A DNA stretch of 64,000 bases from Dactylellina haptotyla (lineage: Eukaryota; Ascomycota; Orbiliomycetes; Orbiliales; Orbiliaceae): the NCBI GenBank assembly GCA_031310005.1, contig CM062380.1, forward strand, positions 2,542,001 through 2,606,000, read 5' to 3'. This document shows positions 1 through 10,675 of this stretch, one piece after another. A program made the translations under genes and the position numbers. Each line of letters starts with the position of its first letter. Within the stretch, counting starts at the first letter, position 1. A model generated the notes under the pieces. That model was not told where the DNA came from, ran no database searches, and was given only the letters and a program-made list of their open reading frames with translations.

Positions 1-2328
1 TGATTTCGGATTTGGAGAAGCTTGGGCGTCCACATCAAATCTTTTTGGTCTTTCCTTTTTCTAGCTTGCTCAATTTCTCGCTCAATTGTCTTTTCTTTTT
101 CCGTTAAGCTGTGTATTATCTCATGTTGGTTTAGAAACTTGGCGTGGGTGGTTTCTGTTCGACATCTTCTCGTGGAGTACTCCGAAGGCGTTACAGGAAT
201 GGCACAGACACATGGTTCTGATTGGGGGGAGGAGGGAATCCCTGGGATGTTATTTATTTGTAAAGAAATAAATATTGCGAATGGCTGTTTTAGAGACCAA
301 GTTGCACTGGCTAAGTTGCTCCACGTGGCCGTATATATAGAGAGAGATAGGGCTTTCCAATACAGAAGGATACTAATGCACATAGTAATTAAGATTGCAC
401 ACGGTCTTCTGTCATATTACCATAGTTTATCGTTCAATATCCTCATAATTAACAAATTTCGTGTCGTCGGGTCTATCGATTCATGACCCTGGGAAGCAAT
501 GGCAGTGCTCATGCAAGCGGGTCTTTAGCCGTGATCTTTACCAGAAGATCAGGGCCAGGATGGCAGTCCTGTAGTGGGTCTCCGTGTTTGCTTTTCATTT
601 CAAGGACGAAAAACGTACCTGAGCATATGTGGTCCGAACGGTTATCATAATTCTGGGTATCTGAAAATTCTCCAGGAACCCAGCTAGTCACTCCAACCGC
701 CAGATCGAGTTTTCGTCGCACCCGGACGAAAACGAAGAAAGGACGGCTAGCTCGTGATGGTCATGCAGCAGCCTCTGTAGGCAGAAGATGAACCGAGGAT
801 TGGAATAATCATAATAACCCGAGCTATATAGGCAGACAAGGTCCGGCCTGATGTACCATGTTCGAAAAATCATTTATCACAGAAAGAGAACCGTTCGAAC
901 CTGGAACCTGGGAACTGAGCTGTTGGCGGCGGCTTTCGCCCTAGTCTATCAGAAGTTTTGAAACCGGCCCATCTGCATCGAACCATGTGCGTAATAATAA
1001 CCCGTAGACAAGAAATTTCATATTGTTATTATTACTATGATTATTATTATTATTATTATTTTTTTTTTTTTTTGATTCTTTTTGAAACCAAAACATTTTC
1101 CACTCTCTTGTTATTTCTGATTTCGAGATCGCGACGGTGGAAGATGATGTTGGATAGACTCAGGAAGAGCGAACGGTGGTTGGCTGGAGCGGATGTGCGG
1201 ATGTGCGGACGGCCCACGATATGCTCAATTGCAATCAATTATATTATTATCGTTATATTGCCATCTCCACGAAGGCGTCACGATGAGCAAATGGCTCGCG
1301 ACGTTTCACCGTGATCGTAATAATGATAATAATGTGCGGTGGGCCATCGCTGGGTAAAGTGACCCTGCTCCGAGTGAAACGGACGGCTTTGGCGCGCGAA
1401 GCAACGAAACACGTCGCCGCGGCCAATTGTTCTGTTTCTGAGAGGGCTTGCCTGTTATCAAACGCCCCTTCATCATCCATCATCACCATCATCGCAGCGT
1501 GCACCACCACCACCACCACCGCCACCACCACCTTTCGACCTCTGCCGTCACTGCCTGTCCCGCCTGGTCGTCGCCGCCTCGGCTTCCTTGTGCCATGTTT
1601 TAGCTGGCTGGCCCTTGTCCGGAGAAAATAAAGAAACTAGAGAGAGTGTGAGAGAGAAAAGAAAAATCACGCCTTTTTCACAAGTTCAGGATAAGCACCG
1701 TACTGCACTGGACAAGCTCTATCCCAGGACTGTCCTTACGACCTCGCCATTGCCGCCGCATAACCCGCCAAATCCTACGTACTTTCTCCCTCTGATCCGA
1801 TTCCCGGGCCTGCGCTGCACGCCTGGCCGGTTCACAAGCCGAATTCACTCCGGATATCATCGTTCCTCTGGGTAAATGCGCTCCTGAAGAATTTTGAGTC
1901 TGTCTATCTCAGTCTTCCTCCCTCCCCCTCCCCCTCCTCCCTCTCCTTTGATACACCGTTTCCTTTGCGCGCCCCCGGGCTTAAATGATCTTCATATTGG
2001 TTGAGCTTGGGTTAATGCTGGCTTTCGGAAAAATAGATTCAAGCTTCTGTAGGGTATCCACGGTCAATCCGTCTGCGACTTTTAGTCAGAGTTAGATTAC
2101 GACACACCTTCGAGAACGAAAAACCCGTTTTCCACACATAACCGAGAGAATCCTTCCAGAAGGGCCATTTTCTGATTTCGCTTTTTTTCTTCTTCCCGTC
2201 TTTCGAACCTTTTTTTTTTTTTTTTTTTTGGTTGTCTCTATCTACATTTGATTTTTCCGGTTGCCGAGGACGAAAGCACTGAGGCAGCAGGAATTGGATT
2301 CAGAAAGGCAATACGTTCTAACAAAATC
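1..2328. other. Gene-poor left edge
   Basis: No reading frame here has a recognisable domain, codon pattern or intron structure that I can support. The visible frames are short and overlap simple repeats: an (ATT)n run followed by a T tract at about 1040-1075, CAC-rich repeats near 1498-1532, a C/T-rich stretch near 1918-1950 and a T tract at about 2211-2229. The last part (roughly 1900-2328) is pyrimidine-rich and is probably the promoter and leader of the SWI/SNF gene that starts at 2329. The first few hundred bases may be the 3' flank of a gene lying to the left of the window. Confidence 0.5.
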
Positions 2329-4029
2329 ATGAACGCTATGGCGACTCCTATAAATTACGCTGCAGGAAGGATGGGCGGACCTCAGTACCCCAATCAACAA
2401 CTCCAGACTCCCACTCGCGGCCCTGCTCCAGGAGCAATACATGTACAGCAAAACAGAAGGGGTCCCGGGCCAATGGTAACCCATCAGCAATCTGGCCACC
2501 AACCTCTGTCGCAAGCCCAGATGCAGCATCAGGCCGCTCAAGCTCGAGCCTTAGAGCTCGAGCAAGCTAAACGCCGCGCGAGAAAACCCACTGATAAAAC
2601 CATATCGCCTGCAATTCAAGACATTGCGCCTCTCACTGCCTCATATAATGACGCCCGTGCGCTTGAGCGTAGATTGGATGCAGCCATTATGCGGAAGCGC
2701 CTAGATGTGCAAGATGTAGTTGCTAAACCTTCAAAGGTACAATCACCGTCGCGCCTTTCTCTTCTCTCTCTATTTTTATCAAGATATGAACCTAACTTTC
2801 AAATAGAACCACCGAGTCTTCAGACTGTACTTATCAAACACAGCTATCAATCAACCATGGCAGGCTACTTCGAGCCTTGATGAAACTAGTTTTGACTTTA
2901 GCACTGACGACATCCCCTCGTTTCGGATGAAAATTGAAGGTCGCCTGCTTGATGTGGACGAGACGTCGACCCCAGTGCAGGAAGCTGCCACGGAAAAAAC
3001 CGAACCCGAGAGTTCGAAAGCTGCTGGAAAACCTGGGAATGAGAAAGACGCAAAGAAGGACGATCCTAAGTTCCCCAAGAAGCTCTCGCAGTTCTTCAAG
3101 AGTATTCGAGCCGAGATCAGTCGATCTAGCATTGACCGCAGCTACGGCGAGGGCAGTTCCATTGAATGGCAACGCCCCCCACCGCCGGCGCCAGCCAAAC
3201 CTGGCGCTCCAGCTCCTCCTTCAAGCCCAGAATTCGATGGATTTGAATTTGAGAGAAAGCTAGAAATGAATGCGTTATGCACCATCCAGCTTGTTAGGGA
3301 TGAACAACCAGAGCGCTTCCAGCTGAGCCCTGAGCTACAGGCTATCCTTGATACTGCTGAAGATACTAGAGCCGGCGTCTTTCTTGGTATCTGGGAGTAT
3401 GCGTTCCTGAATAATCTTCAGGATAGAGAGGAGAGAAGAAACATTAATTGTGATGAGAAGCTTAGAAAAGTAGGTCATTGAATAACTAACGTTTTTCCTC
3501 CCACTATCTTTTCTAACATCAGTTGCTTCGGTAGGCTTTCAAAATGGAAAAGATTCAGCTCCCACAAGTCCCAGATCTTGTTTCACCTCACATGAAACCG
3601 CTCGAACCAATCATCATTAAATACATGATCAAAGTGGAGGATGCTCCTTCCACCAATCCGGTGGTGCACGATATTATCATCACAGAAGACGAACCTCTTA
3701 GGCTCCGTATGATCAAGATCATCAATTCCCAAATGACCAGCCCCCTGCACCGGAACCTTACAATGGAGGATGATAATATTGCTGTTCTCGTCCAAGCCAT
3801 CAATCACTCGAAAGCGAAGCGCGATTTCTGGACTAGTCTTGGGACTGATCCCGCATCATTCATCCAACAATGGGTTAGCAGCCAAAAGCGAGATTTGGAG
3901 GTAATATTGGGCGAGAAGGGCGTTGACAACGAAGAGAGCAGGAGAGCCGCTTTCTACCATAGAGATATTGTATCACAAAATGCTTACCTATTGCTTCACG
4001 GTAAAGATCATGGCCCTGCGACGAGGTAG
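2329..4029 (+). CDS. SWI/SNF-RSC complex subunit, SMARCD/Rsc6 type (SWIB domain)
   Basis: Three exons, 2329-2736, 2807-3469 and 3535-4029, give 521 residues. The protein should be a nuclear subunit of a SWI/SNF-class ATP-dependent chromatin remodeller. Residues 1-80 are Gln/Pro/Gly-rich; a basic segment (KRRARKPTDK) and the conserved AREALERRLD-like helix (ALERRLDAAIMRKR) follow. Directly after the first splice comes RVFRLYLSNTAINQPWQ, the signature stretch of SMARCD/BAF60 and Rsc6 proteins, then FRMKIEGRLLD. The SWIB domain lies at about 305-385 and is interrupted by intron 2. An upstream in-frame ATG at 2248 exists, but 2329 fits the family's start and lies past the pyrimidine-rich leader. 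The reading phase is kept at both introns. It is convergent with the EAF gene. Whether it belongs to SWI/SNF or RSC cannot be told from sequence alone. Confidence 0.9.
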
Positions 4030-4651
4030 TTTTGTGGTTCGATAAAAGGGCACTACGAATTATCATATCTTCTGGTTCAAGGTGTCTTGTAGCCATTTTT
4101 CTCTTTAGGTTGCGACGGCGATCTGAACTATCCGCTTATTTACTGTTCAAGATAACGATGTCGCTGTTTCCATCTATTTATGTATTTGTGTATGATATAG
4201 GGTGAAAATCGGGTTTTGTCTGGTCTCGCAGGCCAGACAACACAACAAAAATCGTTTTGTCTCTTCCCTCCTTTCTTTCCTAGTATTCCTACCTCTCTTG
4301 ACGAAACAGTTGAAAACAAGTAGAGGATAGCGCAAGCGTTGCAAGGGGAACAAAAACTAGCTTTTAAGAATCTAAAATACTCTAGTTCCTTGAAATACAT
4401 ATGATTGATGTTCAAATAGGCCTTGTCCTATACTTTGCCAATAAGCGCAAGCAAAAAAAACACCTCTTGTTTCTGGCTGAAAGGAATCGGGTGTTAAAAT
4501 ATCAAATTTCGTGATGGGATAAAAGGGTATAGCATGTTCTCATGTCTGGTCGTTGTATACTTGCAGATTTCTTAAAAGACGCCGTAAATATAAACCAATA
4601 TTAAACACCCACAAAGGATAACTCCAAAAGCACACAATTATCGATCTGAGT
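4030..4651. other. Convergent intergenic region
   Basis: This stretch lies between the stop codons of two convergent genes (SMARCD-type on plus, EAF on minus). It should hold both 3' UTRs and polyadenylation signals. I see AT-rich sequence without a supportable gene. Confidence 0.5.
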
Positions 4652-6119
4652 TTACTCTTCTTCACTGCTCTCCTCTTCGCTTTCGTCTTTCCTTCTTCCC
4701 CCCGTTATGCTGCTGAGACTCATAGGGGCCACCGTGGAGCCGATATTGTTAATTCCCAGGCCAATTCTGTTATCATCCTCCCCTTCTATCATGAGATCGC
4801 CACCGCTGCCTCCAATTCCACCCTCTTCATCGCTATTCATGAAATCGAATTCCTCGGCCATCGCAGCATCAAGATCGAAATCTTCCTCATCATTTGCTTC
4901 GCCTTTATCTTCGCCCTTAGGATCAGGAAACTCGAGTTCATCTGGTGCGTGGGCGGATAGGATGGAACCAGTGTAAGACGGTTCGCGAGACATGCCACTT
5001 GAGCGTATATGTTTATTAATGGGTGGCTTGCGTCCCCGACGATCGTCACCAGAGTCCGCGCCACTCGAGTCCGCATCCGATTCTGAAGATGGTTCCTGGA
5101 TTCTAGCTTTCCTTCCGGATGACTTGCGATCCAGGTGCATAGGTGACGGAAGACGCGGTTGCGGCGACATGGAGGCTTCTCTGGGGTTCAGCGCAGCACC
5201 TGGGTGGAGGAGTGGGGATCTTCCAATATTCGACGATGCAGTGGTCTTTGGAGGACGGCTGGGCTTTTTCATGAATGGATCTATAGGCTTCTTGGGTTTT
5301 CTCTTGAGTGGTGGAAGGGACGGGTTGGGTGTTGCTGTTGCTGATGAAGCGGGTATAGGAGTGGAAGACGACGGGCCAGGCGTTAACGCTGTTTCTCGCT
5401 CCTGTTCCGGTGACCGAGCGCTGGAATTGTGCGCGTCTACGTCTTCCATCTCGACGTCGGTATCTTCTTCCTTCTGTTCCTCTCGGTCGTCTTCGTCGTC
5501 GTCGGAGTTAGGCAGAACTCTGCTGTTAAAGTGTCTAACATCGAAGGGATTCTCGGCGTCTGCGAGCTGAGTATCTTCGTCATCCGTGCTGTTACCACCG
5601 CCGCCTGCGGCTTGCTCATCGTCGTAAGTGGCTGTGGGTATAGAAGCTAGATCGGAGACCGGGTGCGATTGGTTGAAGGTGAAGACAGAGGACATGCGCT
5701 CGAGGGTAAAGCTATTGTCCTTTGGATTGTAGACCAGGATGCACTCGAGCTTGCGACCGGGGCGCTGTGTGCCGGTGTAAGCTGTATCTTTGCCATCCTG
5801 TAAAACGTGTCGTTAGCTTGTGATTTTTGCCTGGCGAGGGGGGTTATAATATTCCCGCACATCATATGATAGTTCAAACTGGCCATTGCCGTCGGCCTGT
5901 GATAATTTCGAGGTAGCCGTTGGTGGAGCCGTATTATCTAGATCGCAGAACTTAGGTGGGGATAGTTTCAGTGAAGAGGGAGAGGCTATTACATCTAAAG
6001 CTGGAATATATGGTCGATGATTGGCCTTCGTCGCCGGTGTGCTTGAGGCTGTCACCTACGAGGACCTTGAATTTGCCATGTCGCGTCGGGTTAAACTCGA
6101 CCCCCGTGGCCGCGGCCAT
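4652..6119 (-). CDS. EAF-type RNA polymerase II elongation factor
   Basis: Exons on the minus strand are 6119-5993, 5937-5861 and 5797-4652, giving 449 residues. EAF proteins bind ELL and stimulate Pol II elongation in the nucleus. The N-terminal EAF domain is spread over all three exons: NPTRHGKFKVLVGDSL, then STIYSSFR joined to YNTAPPTATSK, then FELSYD joined to DGKDTAYTGTQRPGRKLEC and FTLERMSSVFTFNQ. The first intron (5938-5992, 55 bp) ends at a second AG; using the nearer AG gives a stop, so the choice is forced by phase. The rest is a low-complexity tail rich in Asp, Glu, Ser and Pro, with several acidic clusters, typical of the transactivation region of this family. It is divergent from PUS3, sharing a 543-bp promoter interval. 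Confidence 0.85.
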
Positions 6120-6662
6120 ACTGGGCGTGTGTGCTGTGCCAGATCTCCAGCCGGAAGTTTATCAGTGCCTAATGCTGGAATAATAGGTGGATATCGTTGG
6201 ATACAGGTGCAGTTGACGGATGAGATTATAATGCGGCATCGTCGGCGGCGGCGGCGGAGGAGGAGGAGGAGGAGGAGGAGGAGGAGGAGGAGGAGGCGGA
6301 TGGAAGTGATTGAGGTTGAGCCGGGCAGGTGGAGCGAGATCCACGCAGGCGCTGACAAGCCAGGACCGAATCGTCCGGGAACACACCGGGGAGCACACCC
6401 GGTACACGATCGTGGGCCCAGTGCATCACCGGGGCGCACATTGGTCTCTCGCACTTTCTCACAACATCAACTCTTTCTCAAGCGACGAATTTCTCTTCCA
6501 ACATTTTTGTACCCACAAGTGGTATTCGTTCCTTGAATGAGCGTAGTCTCTGCCAGAGCAGCGCCGCGTATTGTCTTCGATTCTTGCCTCGGTATCTATT
6601 GGAGGAGTAAACTCGTCATTTCTTTAGCCTCCTTCCGACATTTTACTGCAAAGCGCGCGAGG
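6120..6662. promoter_or_regulatory. Shared divergent promoter of EAF and PUS3 genes
   Basis: The two start codons are 543 bp apart and point away from each other, so this interval must hold both promoters. It contains a GC-rich trinucleotide tract, (CGG)n passing into (AGG)n, at about 6240-6300, read as purine-rich on the plus strand and CCT-rich toward EAF. No individual transcription factor site was established. Confidence 0.6.
6240..6300. repeat. (CGG)n-(AGG)n microsatellite
   Basis: About 60 bp of uninterrupted GG-containing trinucleotides between the EAF and PUS3 genes. The long frames across it (poly-Arg or poly-Pro) are artefacts of the repeat. Confidence 0.9.
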
Positions 6663-8384
6663 ATGGAGGACCGAAGTGTCCCGCCAACAGACTATTCCAC
6701 CTGGACCCAAGAGGCCCTCGTATCTCGCATCCGGCAGTTGGAGTCCTCGTTGGAATTATCCACGGGCTCGGATATCAAGTGAGTGTGTGAAGTACGACCC
6801 AAATCTACAGATTGTAGGTCCGATTTCATCTTTACAATTCGTTTACCTTCTGATACGCTGTGCAAAAGGCACTCAGATATCACACCAAAAGCAGTTAGCA
6901 AAACTGCGAGTTTTGATTTTAGTCGTTATTCGACCCGTCTGATCGCTCTCAAATTTGCATATATTGGTGGACCGTACCAGGGTCTCGAATACCACGCCGG
7001 CTGTCCTACACCTTTACCGGCCGTCGAAGAAAAGCTCTTCGAGGCGCTGCTAAGGAGTCGATTGGTTCCAGCCAAGACTTACTATAACCCTGATGGCTCG
7101 GTGGATACGGCACAGGTCTTCAGCGACGGAGCCAATGGTTCTACAAACGGTGATATAGGAAAATGGATTGATTTGGAAAGGTGGGAGTACACAAAATGTG
7201 GAAGAACGGATCGGGGGGTCAGTGCATTCGGACAGGTAGTCGGCGTCAGGGTTCGAAGCAACCGCCCGAATATCCAGAAAGATGATACGGATGCCACCAG
7301 TGAGGATGGAACATCATTCCCAGAAGGGGAGCCACAGTTTGATGACCAGGACGAACTACCATATGTGACCATTCTGAACCGACTCTTACCAGCTACGATA
7401 AGAGTTCTAGCGTGGTGTCCGAACCCACCGGAAAATTTCTCGGCGAGATTCAATTGTCAGGCGCGAACGTATCACTATTTTTTCACCAACCCACCTTCAC
7501 CACCTAGCCCTGGAGACACACCTAGCCTTCTGAACATCGACGCCATGCGAGCAGCGGCTAAATATTACGAGGGTTTGCATGACTTCAGAAATGTTTGCAA
7601 GATTGATGCGAGCAAGCAGATTACAAATTTTAAAAGGCGGGTGGAGGAAACTGATATCATCAAGGTTGGGGGTGTGATGCCGGTATTTTCACTACAGCCG
7701 TGGGACAGATCGGATGAGGGTATGGTGGGGACACGACCGGAGGTGTATTATTTCAAACTTACTGGGTCAGCGTTCCTCTGGCACCAGGTGCGGCATATGG
7801 TTGCGCTTCTGTTTCTTGTGGGACAGAGCTTGGAGAAACCGGAGGTAGTAAAGGATATTTTGGATATTCAAAAGACTCCTACAAAACCTTTTTATAATAT
7901 GGCAGACGACCGGCCGCTGGTGCTTTGGGACTGCCTGTTTGATGAGAAGGAGGTTAAATGGGTTTATCCGAAGCTGAGCAAGGCGAAAAAGAACAGTAAA
8001 GAGGATGTGCTAGGTTCGTTATGGGAGATCTGGCATAATTCAAACATGGATGCTATGCTGAGTGGAGGGTTGCTCGCGATGGCTTACGGGCAGCAGGAAA
8101 TATACTGGGGGAAGAGCAAAGTAGAGGGCAACGGAGATATTAACGATGTTCCTAACACGAATAAGAAGAATAAGGGTAGGGATAGCACGTGGATCGTGGA
8201 CGGGTCACCCATGCAATACAGCTTCGGAAAGTACATCCCTGTACTGGCGAGAGGAAGGATGGATAGCGTCGAAGTAATCAATCGCAAGTTTGCAGCGAGG
8301 AAGAGTAAGGAGTGGCGGGAGAAGCGGAGCGTGGAGGCGAAGAAGGAAAGAGGGGTGGTAGACTTAACTAACTATGATGAATGA
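6663..8384 (+). CDS. PUS3: tRNA pseudouridine(38/39) synthase, PUS3/DEG1 type
   Basis: Two exons, 6663-6778 and 6869-8384, give 543 residues. The enzyme converts uridine to pseudouridine in the anticodon stem-loop (positions 38/39) of tRNA. The short first exon holds the helical N-terminus (WTQEALVSRIRQLESSLE), and the splice to KHSDITPKAVSKTASFDFSRY restores the family sequence. FAYIGGPYQGLEYH begins the TruA fold. The catalytic aspartate is Asp153 in KCGRTDRGVSAFGQVV. Later conserved blocks are RLLPATIRVLAW, FSARFNCQARTYHYFF, GLHDFRNVCKID and AFLWHQVRHMVALLFLVGQ. The C-terminus is a lysine- and arginine-rich tail. Length and order agree with Deg1/Pus3 rather than Pus1/Pus4. Confidence 0.95.
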
Positions 8385-8548
8385 ATTCAAAAGAAAATGG
8401 TTCGACAATATATTCTATCCGCCTAGCAGTCTATCTACCGACATATTTGTTATATTGATATCCAGCTGCAATATTGTATATATTGGTAGTAGATTACAAT
8501 ACCGTGTATTCCAGAAAGAAAGAAATACATGGTTTTCAACCAAACGGT

Positions 8549-9607
8549 TCAGATTCCAGCTTGACCGATACTATCCCTCATCTGCTTGAACTGGTTGATG
8601 AAGCCAAGATATCCATCCTTCGGTAATGAGACCTCTGGGAGGTTGATGGTGTAGACTCCTCTATCGGCGGTGGAGTCCTTCTTTTCGGCGGCCTGTGGCT
8701 CCTCGACCTTGGTGGCCTCCATTACTTTCCACCTGAGATTTTCGACGAAGCGCAAGCGGGCGTCGTATTCGCTGGTGTTCTTCCAGACGTCGCAGAGCTT
8801 GGCGAGCTCCTCGACCTTTTGGGTGGCCTTGTCGACCTCTTCGTTTAATAGGAGATAGGATATCTCGTCGGTGAATTTGTCCGAGCCGGCGGCGGCGTTA
8901 TTGCCACCGTGGCTGGCTCTCTTGCGGCCGTCCATGACGGATGGGGAGGGAGAGCGGGAGGGAGGGATGTAGGCTCCGAGAGAGGATGTGGCGGTTGTGG
9001 GTAAGGGGATGCCGGTCTTCTGGGCATCGGTGAGGGTCCATTCCATGGCGTCGTCAAAGACCTTCCTAACTTCCTGGAGGTGACGGCGGACGAGGGCTAA
9101 GGTTTCCAACCGCTTGAGGACCTGGGGTTTTCCCGGGGTGGTTGGAGTGGTAGTGGTAGCAGGGTGGGATTTCCGTCTGGCCTTGGGTTCGTTGTCGTTC
9201 GGATCACCATCGGGGTCCTGGTCGCCAGCAGGATTTGCGGGAGAATGAGGAGGAGGAGAAGAAGAAGAAGAAGAGGGGTCGTCCAAGGAGACGTCGGCGA
9301 GACAATCGGTCAATTGGCGCGTGCGAGCAGAGGAGAGGGTGTCGGCAAGGGAGATGACGTCGCTTCGGAGGATCTGGAGCTCGTAGGAGAGGCGCGGGGT
9401 GGCGCGCAGGATCTCGTCAGTGAGGGTGGAGAGGGTGGCCTGGAGGCGGTTGAGGTGGGCGTCGAGGGAGGAGAGCAGGTCGGTGGCGGTGGAGTGCAGG
9501 AGCTGGAGGGAGGCGGCCGGGGGGGAGAGCGGGGGCAGGGTCGAGTTGAGGTAGGCGGTGGGCGAGAAGGCGTCGGAGAGGAAGGGCTGCAGGGCCGGGT
9601 CGTCCAT
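8549..9607 (-). CDS. Conserved oligomeric Golgi complex subunit 7 (COG7)
   Basis: A single exon on the minus strand encodes 352 residues. COG7 is part of lobe B of the COG tether, which holds vesicles recycling within the Golgi. The N-terminus (DDPALQPFLSDAFSPTAYLN) and the helical block RATPRLSYELQILRSDVISL match the COG7 N-terminal coiled-coil region, followed by LALVRRHLQEVRKVFDDAMEW and, near the end, EEVDKATQKVEELAKLCDVW. A Ser/Pro/Asp-rich linker lies at about 120-170. The frame stays open upstream to 9799, but that part is encoded by a GGTGGT-type repeat, and the family N-terminus fits the ATG at 9607. At about 350 residues it is much shorter than animal COG7 (about 770). COG8, its direct lobe B partner, lies 6 kb away on the same strand. 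Confidence 0.75.
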   Translation of the reverse strand: MDDPALQPFLSDAFSPTAYLNSTLPPLSPPAASLQLLHSTATDLLSSLDAHLNRLQATLSTLTDEILRATPRLSYELQILRSDVISLADTLSSARTRQLTDCLADVSLDDPSSSSSSPPPHSPANPAGDQDPDGDPNDNEPKARRKSHPATTTTPTTPGKPQVLKRLETLALVRRHLQEVRKVFDDAMEWTLTDAQKTGIPLPTTATSSLGAYIPPSRSPSPSVMDGRKRASHGGNNAAAGSDKFTDEISYLLLNEEVDKATQKVEELAKLCDVWKNTSEYDARLRFVENLRWKVMEATKVEEPQAAEKKDSTADRGVYTINLPEVSLPKDGYLGFINQFKQMRDSIGQAGI

Positions 9608-9837
9608 CGTTTGTGTATTTATGTGCAAATATAAATACGGATCAATTGACGCCGGTGATGATTGATCTGACGGTGGTGACGGTGGTGATAATGGTGGTGA
9701 TAATGGTGGTGATAATAATGGTGATGATAAGGGTGGTGGTGTAGCGCGCGCGGTGAGGCTCCGTTGGCGGTGCCGGGATTGGGAGGGCGTTCCCCACACG
9801 CAAGAAACAAGAGCCCGCCCGCCGCCCTGCCGATGGG

Positions 9838-9907
9838 GCTAATGCTGGCTAACTAATGCTGGCCAATGCTGGCTGGCCAATGCTGGCTAATGCTAGCGAA
9901 TGCTAGT
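9838..9907. repeat. AATGCTGGC-type minisatellite
   Basis: About six imperfect copies of a unit close to AATGCTGGC (variants AATGCTGGCT, AATGCTAGC) follow one another in the COG7/PARP-E2 intergenic interval. Confidence 0.8.
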
Positions 9908-10120
9908 CAAGGATCAAGTCCCTTTCCCTGCGACATGCCAGCATCCCCGCCGACGGATTGGAGTCACGAACTGGACAATCGCGGGTGCGTTAATGGACGA
10001 GTGTCGTTATAAGGCTGATTGTTGCACGTATATCACCACCGCCTCTTCTCCCGCCATGCTGCCCTCCCTTCTCCCTCCCTCTTCTACCCTCCTCCTCCTC
10101 CTCCTCCTCCACCTCCGTCC

Positions 10121-10162
10121 GCTCTGCTCTGCTCTGCTCTGCTCTGCTCTGCTCTGCTCTGC
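10121..10162. repeat. (GCTCT)n pentanucleotide repeat
   Basis: Eight uninterrupted GCTCT units, directly preceded by a (CTC)n tract at about 10089-10110. Confidence 0.9.
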
Positions 10163-10510
10163 GCTCAGTCGTAAGCCCTCCGTTCTCAGTAGCATCCCGT
10201 AGCTCGCATAGACCGTCGCCCTGTTTCGCCTGGATCGCTGGCGGAACATACGCGACGACGCAGCCAGCTCCCCGTCACCTCGTTTGGGACGACGACGGCA
10301 GACCACTCGCGCCCGGAGTTCATCGATCGATCGCGTTCGAGGAGCAATCCCGCCTGTGCTCGCTCGCTCCCCGGTCCCACCTCCCCACCGCTCCCTCCCT
10401 CGCTCTCCTGTCGACAAACAGGATCATCCTCATCAACTGCCCTCTGATATCTCTTCCTGCCATTTCCACTGCTGTCCTTTTTTCCCTTCTCTTCTCCTCT
10501 TCTTTTTTTC

Positions 10511-10602
10511 TTTCTTCCTTCCTTCCTTCCTTCCTTCCTTCCTTCCTTCCTTCCTTCCTTCCTTCCTTCCTTCCTTCCTTCCTTCCTTCCTTCCTTCCTT
10601 CC
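10511..10602. repeat. (CTTC)n tetranucleotide repeat in the PARP-E2 leader
   Basis: Roughly 22 perfect CTTC/CCTT units, about 90 bp, ending some 75 bp before the start codon at 10676. The long Lys/Gly/Glu/Arg frame on the other strand is a repeat artefact. Confidence 0.95.
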
Positions 10603-10675
10603 CTTCAAATCGCTTGCATTCCCCATCCTCTAGATCCTGGCCCGTCCGTAGCTAGATATCTACCAGTCCGTAGTA

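Larger units (their letters stand above)
9608..10675. promoter_or_regulatory. Divergent promoter of COG7 and PARP-E2, filled with repeats
   Basis: Just over 1 kb separates the two divergent start codons. It holds at least five different repeat tracts: a degenerate GGTGGTGATAAT 12-mer (about 9671-9745), AATGCTGGC-type units (about 9838-9907), (CTC)n (about 10089-10110), (GCTCT)n (10121-10162) and (CTTC)n (about 10511-10602). The last lies within about 75-165 bp of the PARP-E2 start codon and is likely in its 5' leader. Confidence 0.6.

Noticed and set aside
893-910. GGTTCGAAC-like B box suggesting a tRNA gene
   Set aside because: No matching A box, cloverleaf or terminator is visible around it, and the B box departs from the consensus at its end.
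5813-6055. Alternative minus-strand start (GTG) and apparent frameshift in the EAF gene
   Set aside because: A 55-bp intron with proper GT..AG ends restores phase and gives the EAF domain sequence, so no frameshift or alternative start is needed.
6021-6536. Long Arg-rich and Pro-rich frames over the CGG/AGG tract
   Set aside because: They exist only because a trinucleotide repeat has no stop codons; flanking residues show no family and the interval is a divergent promoter.
10186-10655. Lys/Gly/Glu-rich and Ser/Phe-rich frames over the CTTC repeat
   Set aside because: Repeat artefacts in the PARP-E2 leader.
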